From Sanderia malayensis (taxonomy: Eukaryota > Cnidaria > Scyphozoa > Semaeostomeae > Pelagiidae), in NCBI GenBank assembly GCA_013076295.1, contig RQOL01000861.1, positions 5,434,235 through 5,498,234 of the forward strand: 64,000 nucleotides of DNA, in the 5' to 3' direction. Of the stretch, positions 60,501 through 64,000 are shown in pieces. The notes below the pieces were generated by a model. The model was not told the origin of the DNA. It did not search any database and saw nothing but the letters and a program-made list of their open reading frames with translations. Both the position numbers and the translations under genes were made by a program. Each line of letters starts with the position of its first letter. The first letter of the stretch is position 1.

Positions 60501-63338
60501 AACCCTTTTGACGTTCGACCAAACATCGTGAATTTGTCATTTAATTCAATAATTAATCATTTTGGGACAAACCTGATTGGAGACTGGCATTGGAAGTGCA
60601 AGTAGGTACATAAATTGATTTCCAGTTGTGGAGCTCCATGATTCAGGCAAAGAGCAAAGACTTTCAATGCAAATTTTCACCAAATTGCTATAAAGGCAAA
60701 AAATTATCACGGAGGTGCTTTCTTTCCCATCTTGAAAACCCATCCAATAAAATATATATCACTACAAGATTAAAACTTGCAATCATTTCGTCATAAACTC
60801 ACAGGAACTGTAACTTAAACATTTATTCAAATATAAGCATGAGTGGTTAGAAACAGGATTTGTATTTGTTTTTGTTGCGCTGCAGAGTAAAAACTGTGGA
60901 AAGGGAAAAAGAGAGAAACAGAATGGGAAGGTAAGCACCCACCTCTTATTCTCTGGGTTTTTTCATATGGTGTTATACACAATTCAAAGAACAAAAAAAA
61001 AATTTTTCCAAGTTCTGACGTCAAACCGAACTTCCTGGTTTCGTTGAAATGAGATCAGTGTTTGCAAACTCTGGTACCCCCCAAAGCCCCCTCATTTAAA
61101 TTTACGTCGTGGCCAGATATGTAGTCCCAGAAAAGTAACTTGAGGACTGAAAGCAAAAATTTGAGCAAAGGTGCAGCATTCAATATACTGCCTATTTTAA
61201 CAGGGGGGGATGCGCCCCCTGCCCCCCAGGACTACAGCGCTGGTCGTGGCAAATCGGAAAGAGTCACTTTATATTAATTGTCTGTTTGAGTTTGTCTACA
61301 ATACACACTTTTGTTTTACTTTGATCTCTACTTATTTGTTAGCACAACATTATCAGTTCGCAAGTATTGGGGTCCGTTTGCAAGCCTTAACAATGCCGAA
61401 TACTTGCTTTTCTGAAGCCAAAGAGAGAAATTGATTCTGTTCCGACACATATAGGTCACACAACCTCGGCCCGGATACTTTTTGCAAATGAAACGTTTTC
61501 TGGAAATGGTCTTAAAACTACACTTTAGGGGCGTAAAAGGGGTTTTAATGAACAAATTTCAAAATGTTAAAGTTGCAGGAGGTGTCTTTTTATGGCAGAT
61601 ACTATCCCGAAATAAAATAAAGAAAATAAAATAGTGGAAATGGTGAAAGTAGAAAATTTTTAAATTTGTCCATCGATGTCCACAAATATAGTCCACAAAA
61701 AGTTCCAATCCGTGTTTTGCAAAAGTAGTTGTAAATCACAAAAGCTTCTTGTGATTTACAACGTGATCTTCGTGTGTTCTAAAAAGTCAGTTCACGAATA
61801 TTTCCTTCTGCGTGATATATAACAGCAATCAGACCACGATCAAATTACAACGCAAGAAAGGTATCTAAAATAGGGGACAAAAGTCCTTGGGGCAGTTGCA
61901 AAATTACAAAAAAGACAATCAACCCGCAAACTTTGGCGGGCTTTCCTCAACTCCCCCTAAAACAACCTTGTTCTCTCAAGCAGACTGCTATGACCATCGT
62001 AAAAAAGAATTTTGTCTATTTTCACAAGACTATCTCTAGAAACCACACTGTCTGTGGGAGGAAGGGGATGAACAGTACGTGCAAAGCTTGAAAAATCGTG
62101 TCCTAGGACTTTTGTCCCTAATTGTAGGTCTCTAATCTTGATCCAATGCCGATTTTGGTGTGAATATTAATGCTTTCAGTATTAAGTATAGTAAATGTTT
62201 CAAGGGATCATAAACCCTTCACCACAGACAAAAGATGTCCTCAGTCAGCCATTGCCATTTTCCTTTGAATCAAGCTCACTTCACTCGAATTTAAGCTCAA
62301 CTGTATGCTGCCACCGTCTATATGATTACTTTGTCCCCTTATGCATATATCTTGTGGTGTGAATTTTGAAAGGAGCATGTGGAGAAAGTTGCGCCCCCAT
62401 TCATCCTTTTCTCTCTTTCTCATCTTTCTTCTCCCCGCAGGTTTTTTCTTCAGCGCAGTAACGGCAAAATGCGGCAGCGCACAAAAAACTAATTATAACA
62501 GTGCGGTGTCTAACCACCCATAATGTAATTCCATACGCAAGTCCGTTACCTTGTACTCAGATGTTCATCAGGAAGCAGGGGCTTTTCCACCGAAAGACAT
62601 ATCTCAATTTCCGGCTGGTGAAAAAAGAGACCGTCATGGCTACGATACATTACGATCAAGGAAAAATGATGCAGAGATTTAAAGGAGACATGCAAAGGTT
62701 TGGCAAGTTGAGCTCTATTAACTACGTTTGACCCGCTGAATTCAGTGGTGGTATTCATTTCTGCAGATTCGATGTATTTTTCTAGATATCGCCATCCAAA
62801 CTTTCGGGCGGCAGCCATTTTATTTCGAGGACGATGAACAATCAACAATCATTACGTCAGAGAAGAACAATCATCTCAGGTGTGAACCTCTCAATAACAC
62901 TTGACTTGTTCTAAAGTGTCAACAGGTTCCGATTTGTCACCAATTACGCACTTAACACTGCCCCAATCACGTATTTGTTTGCTTGTGACACTCTGTTCAC
63001 GAGCCAGGCCCAAAAAAGATTGTTCATCTCTGACGTCACGAGGTAAAGATCGAAGTCGAGGCTATTTTAAATTTTAACTTTGGAGAGCCGATATCTAGAA
63101 AAATACGTCGAATCTGCAGAAATGAATACCACCACTGAATTCAGCGGGTCAAACGTAGTTAATAGAGCTCAACTTGCCAAACCTTAGCAGGTCTCCTTTA
63201 AGTGTGATACGTCAATTAAATTCACAGAATGGAAAATGTGCAAATTCCATCCTACCAAATCGGCTTCATTTTTCATTGAAGATTCCGGCGAAGGTATGGG
63301 TGAATGCAGTTTGTAGTTGGAAGTTACATTGGTCTGTC
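34537..63338 (-). CDS. CFAP70: cilia and flagella associated protein 70 (TTC18), nearly complete multi-exon gene
   Basis: Twenty-five exons from 60,687 down to 34,537 splice with consistent phases into 826 residues ending at a stop, collinear with the human protein from about its residue 170 to its end. CFAP70 is an axonemal outer-arm-associated protein with TPR repeats, needed for normal ciliary beating. An exon at 63,338-63,256 (GQTNVTSNYKLHSPIPS) fits the preceding N-terminal region, but its phase does not join 60,687 directly, so one short exon between is unidentified. The first exons (C2-like region) lie upstream or outside the window. No exon shows a stop or frameshift although the introns are full of transposons, so the gene is probably active. 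Confidence 0.93.
36609..39998. repeat. 3.39-kb near-perfect palindrome with 1.56-kb arms
   Basis: The left arm 36,609 to about 38,164 and the right arm about 38,442 to 39,998 are reverse complements with only a few visible differences (for example near 36,768 against 39,836). Short frames on one arm recur letter for letter on the other strand of the other arm. The spacer is about 275 bases. The tips read GTAGACAGGG...CCCTGTCTAC; if the element starts TAGACAGG the flanks share CAG. It lies in a CFAP70 intron and behaves like a foldback or solo-TIR transposon remnant, or a recent inverted duplication. Confidence 0.92.
38150..38571 (+). pseudogene. third relic of the PIN-like family, in the palindrome spacer and right arm
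   Basis: The spacer encodes NNDAFVVCKDTDVVVLFLV, matching the VVIDAEDTDVLVLA nuclease strand of the intact ORF at 28.3 kb. After a break, the right arm encodes LGLTSNLAPEDIDHVKEFIC and ETRIRIY, the helix that follows in the 29.7-kb relic (ELEKVKEFIRT, TTRLRIY). Most of the protein between is deleted. The palindrome therefore arose from, or captured, an element carrying this family. Confidence 0.7.
40212..40713. mobile_element. Helitron-like non-autonomous element
   Basis: The 5' side begins TCTATATATATAAAACAGAAC, a common Helitron-like start, followed by GTATGTATGTATGTTTGTGG. The 3' side has ACCCGGCATCGACGGGTACC, a short hairpin, then GGGCTATAG. There are no inverted repeats at the ends. The terminal CTRR is imperfect, so this is a candidate only. 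It ends about 20 bases from a CFAP70 exon. Confidence 0.5.
43080..44520 (+). pseudogene. Ty1/Copia retrotransposon relic in a CFAP70 intron
   Basis: Decayed frames give, in order, ADDSYMVASGKGNLKL (protease-to-integrase linker), CEGCEKGKQSRMSLP (GAG-pre-integrase motif), VLRILHSDV, then RSDNGGEYLSSKLVKYY and NPNTPQQKEVE, the core integrase sequence of Copia elements. Many stops and frameshifts are present. A further short frame ending AYSSDDEYLFTL at 44,323-44,517 may be a separate gag-like fragment. LTRs were not identified. Confidence 0.75.
45433..52855 (-). CDS. CFAP70: CFAP70 central helical and first TPR exons
   Basis: Exons: 52,855-52,795, 52,598-52,537, 52,387-52,334, 51,392-51,326, 50,515-50,384, 49,251-49,210, 47,270-47,190 and 45,485-45,433. 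They encode ISELIPPRSKF, DQLLDEYREIF, the family-typical NASGKYFALKEQLK, VVKIVREKYKNTSPF and LLSQMHLGLGN, then the first TPR helices (FNYDLAAKYYQE, FWVDYGCFCLHIGDNLKAEE). All phases match. Confidence 0.92.
45585..46050. mobile_element. fragments of the GGGGACAAAAGTCC MITE family
   Basis: A left-end-like ACAATAAGGGAAAAACGTCCTAGG at about 45,587 and a right-end-like CCCAAGGGCTTTTGTCC at about 46,019-46,040 are diverged relatives of the copies at 50.9 and 58.8 kb. Between them lies CCCCCTCCTCCACCAGACAATG, also shared by the family. Confidence 0.5.
46850..47015. mobile_element. right-end fragment of the GGGGACAAAAGTCC MITE family
   Basis: The segment contains GGGGGTTAAATAAAGCCCA and ends GGACTTTCGTCCCCTATTG, like the piece at 45.9-46.05 kb. 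The left half is missing. Confidence 0.45.
47604..48363. mobile_element. 760-bp pogo/Tigger-like non-autonomous element
   Basis: TA then CAGTGGAATCCCGCTATAAT at 47,602 is mirrored by GTTATAGCGGGATTCCATTG then TA ending at 48,365. Internal GTTCGTTATA and TAGTTCG motifs repeat near both ends. These are the hallmarks of a TA-targeting pogo/Tigger-type MITE. There is no transposase. Confidence 0.8.
48430..48790 (+). pseudogene. LINE ORF2 C-terminal fragment
   Basis: Frames around 48,560-48,720 encode VYQYDTRKAGK and YGLRSVRYHGAKCWNEIP, the usual end of CR1/L2-type ORF2 proteins (compare YSSIKNWNSIP in the 9.4-kb LINE). The reading frame then stops. An AT-rich tail follows to about 49,040. Confidence 0.65.
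50881..51170. mobile_element. MITE copy A, GGGGACAAAGGTCC termini
   Basis: The left end CAATAGGGGACAAAGGTCC is mirrored by GGGACTTTTGTCCCCTATTG. The interior is shared with copy B at 58.8 kb (AGCAAGTTTTACACGCATAC, TTCTTTTGGCCC). Length is about 290 bp and it is non-coding. It sits in a CFAP70 intron, 130 bases from an exon. Confidence 0.85.
52980..53395 (+). pseudogene. LINE reverse-transcriptase relic
   Basis: A broken frame reads SVYLDTSKTFDKI, then HKVLMNKL, then INDSLLNDRIKCNAKLLHDYTSIF, corresponding to the DISKAFDKVWH and LFADDTSLF blocks of non-LTR reverse transcriptases. Stops and the loss of the catalytic aspartates show decay. It lies in a CFAP70 intron. Confidence 0.6.
53395..53960. 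repeat. segment with repeated GCGATTTTTGTCGC motifs
   Basis: GCCTAGCGCACACAGGCGATTTTTG at 53,390 is mirrored by CAAAAATCGCCCGTGTGCGCTAGGC ending at about 53,957, giving inverted ends of about 25 bases. Several further CGATTTTTGTCGC copies in both orientations lie near the right end. This is a MITE-like inverted-repeat element. Confidence 0.65.
54081..60687 (-). CDS. CFAP70: CFAP70 N-terminal and middle exons
   Basis: Exons in transcript order: 60,687-60,573, 60,122-60,069, 59,375-59,305, 58,175-58,121, 55,241-55,147, 54,982-54,634, 54,458-54,381 and 54,172-54,081. Diagnostic pieces are NLVKICIESLCSLPESW, VTWNSERRCFLS, NRVWPVEIART, then the highly conserved SFHGVAYVDMAPLLYPGVKK and IRGAF, and finally TYIVIEIDLESPLVSKREP. 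The 349-base exon carries the best conserved block. The SKREP exon starts at the acceptor after TTCTAG at 54,173, the choice that restores phase 0. Confidence 0.92.
55500..57860 (+). pseudogene. decayed retroelement with N-terminal zinc finger, RT and C-terminal zinc knuckle (copy 2)
   Basis: Pieces in order: CNLCSRVFIRGLNQHMRCC (C2HC-type finger, 55,660), a degraded linker, DGSLKAFLAWRLTQLDK and RPTGVGEIFRSVIGSAV (56,700-56,800), GCEDVVHALKSIF and ILLVDTNNAFNRINR (RT palm), then LPSECVCHSKFSVDHVLSCK and a GGFITLR knuckle at 57,640-57,720. The last matches copy 1 at 20.1 kb. Frameshifts abound. The layout (N-terminal finger, RT, C-terminal knuckle) fits restriction-like-endonuclease LINEs, but the clade assignment is inference. 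It lies in a CFAP70 intron. Confidence 0.7.
58845..59130. mobile_element. MITE copy B, GGGGACAAAAGTCC termini
   Basis: The left end CAGTGGGGGACAAAAGTCC pairs with GGGACTTTTGCCCCCTATG. The interior aligns with copy A along its length with scattered differences. It is about 286 bp and lies in a CFAP70 intron. Confidence 0.85.
59658..59860. mobile_element. truncated copy of the same MITE family
   Basis: TAATAGAGGATAAAAGTCC then TTGGGGCACTGCAAAACTCC resembles the left half of the copy at 61.87 kb. The right end is missing or too diverged. Confidence 0.5.
61867..62126. mobile_element. MITE copy D, GGGGACAAAAGTCC termini
   Basis: AATAGGGGACAAAAGTCC at the left pairs with GGACTTTTGTCCCTAATTG at the right. 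Flanks GGTATCTA and GGTCTCTA may be an 8-bp duplication with one change. The interior is shared with copy C rather than A and B, so the family has at least two subtypes. Confidence 0.72.
62680..63200. mobile_element. 520-bp inverted-repeat element with about 140-bp arms
   Basis: TAAAGGAGACATGCAAAGG at the left is mirrored by CTTAGCAGGTCTCCTTTA. The arms run to about 62,820 and from about 63,070 with high identity (CAAGTTGAGCTC, CCCGCTGAATTCAGTGG, CTGCAGATTCGA, CTAGATATCG). It is non-coding and ends about 56 bases from the tentative CFAP70 exon. Confidence 0.8.
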
Positions 63339-63639
63339 CTGTAATATAAAAAATATCTATAGCTAGACAATATCCATTCGCCTTTGTTTTCATATAATTG
63401 AGCAGGGTTAAGCAGAAATTAATTTGACAATGCAAACAGTGCTCCCTTTCTAATGTATTTATAATGCATAAGCTTTCATTACATTTAGAGCTAATTGGGG
63501 CTGTTACGCAAAATGTGAACATTTATATTCTTGCTGAGCAGATGGAACTAGAATAAGTCGTCTTGGAGATGCTCTATTTCCCTTTTGATGAAAAGTGATC
63601 GCTATCCCGCACATCAACCTCAATTGCAATAACGTGATA

Positions 63640-63819
63640 CAGTAAAAACCCGATAACTTGAGCCTCCGCTAACTAGAACTTTGGATAACTCGAACCAATT
63701 TGTATTCTCTTCAAAAGCTTTGCCAGAATATTCTAACCCTCGCTAACTCAAACATTTGCTATGTAACTCGAACAATTTTCATGGGTCCCTCGAAGGTTCG
63801 AGTTTTCGTGATTTTATTG
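63640..63819. mobile_element. 180-bp pogo/Tigger-like MITE
   Basis: TA then CAGTAAAAACCCGATAACTT at the left pairs with GAGTTTTCGTGATTTTATTG then TA. Internal CGCTAACT and AACTCGAAC repeats are typical of Tigger-type ends. Confidence 0.75.
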
Positions 63820-64000
63820 TACCTCTAAAGTAAGCCTATAAATAGATATGGTGGCATTTCTTGCAAAAATGTTTCAAAATGATATTACTAAAAATCACAC
63901 ATGAGAATTTCAAGGGCTAATCTCGGATTTAGAATCATTGCGGTCGCATTCCATTTTTAGCGGCTGTTAAAATGGAGAAAGTTTCTCGGTGAAATGGGAA

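Noticed and set aside
62241..62423. Possible missing CFAP70 exon (SIQLSLNSSEVSLI) between 63,256 and 60,687
   Set aside because: The sequence is suggestive, but no acceptor and donor pair gives the required phase before an in-frame stop.

Overview
This is an AT-rich, repeat-laden piece of animal nuclear DNA. A complete five-exon Wnt gene, a cilium/flagellum gene (CFAP70), short spliced exons with canonical GT-AG ends, and a wide mix of transposons point to a metazoan. The large intergenic spaces, short introns and mobile-element repertoire fit a cnidarian or other non-bilaterian marine invertebrate best, but that placement is inference and no species is claimed.

Layout. 1-2.1 kb: complete Wnt gene, + strand. 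2.1-7.9 kb: no gene, one inverted-repeat element. 7.9-8.6 kb: 3' part of mitochondrial ribosomal protein L10, - strand. 9.1-11.1 kb: a small hAT-like MITE followed by a 5'-truncated LINE with an open reverse-transcriptase frame and an A-tail. 11.7-15.0 kb: nested transposons (a LINE piece inside a hAT-like element inside a foldback element inside a further inverted pair). 16.0-18.3 kb: DTD1 (D-aminoacyl-tRNA deacylase), - strand, five exons. 18.7-21.4 kb: a second foldback element abutting the 3' end of a retroelement with a zinc-knuckle/nuclease-like C-terminus, then a possible Penelope-like tail. 21.9-23.2 kb: a three-exon gene for an unrecognised 361-aa coiled-coil protein. 23.6-24.45 kb: LINE relic. 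24.75-29.0 kb: an intronless, intact ORF of about 1,422 aa with an N-terminal Cys/His motif and a C-terminal PIN/FEN1-like nuclease pattern, followed by a broken relative at 29.7-30.3 kb. 31.4-32.5 kb: two MITEs. 32.8-34.2 kb: NTPCR/THEP1-type nucleoside triphosphatase, five exons. 34.5 kb to at least 60.7 kb (probably past 63.3 kb): CFAP70 (TTC18) on the - strand, with 25 phase-consistent exons reconstructed.

CFAP70 introns are a transposon reservoir. They hold a 3.39-kb near-perfect palindrome carrying a third relic of the PIN-like family, a Helitron-like end pair, a Copia relic, several copies of a MITE with GGGGACAAAAGTCC termini, pogo/Tigger-like MITEs, LINE pieces and a decayed retroelement with an N-terminal zinc finger and a C-terminal zinc knuckle.

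The host genes do not form a functional pathway. The most unusual material is the PIN-like ORF family, present as one intact and two broken copies including the palindrome spacer, and the two foldback elements whose arms are built from CGGAAC-type minisatellite.
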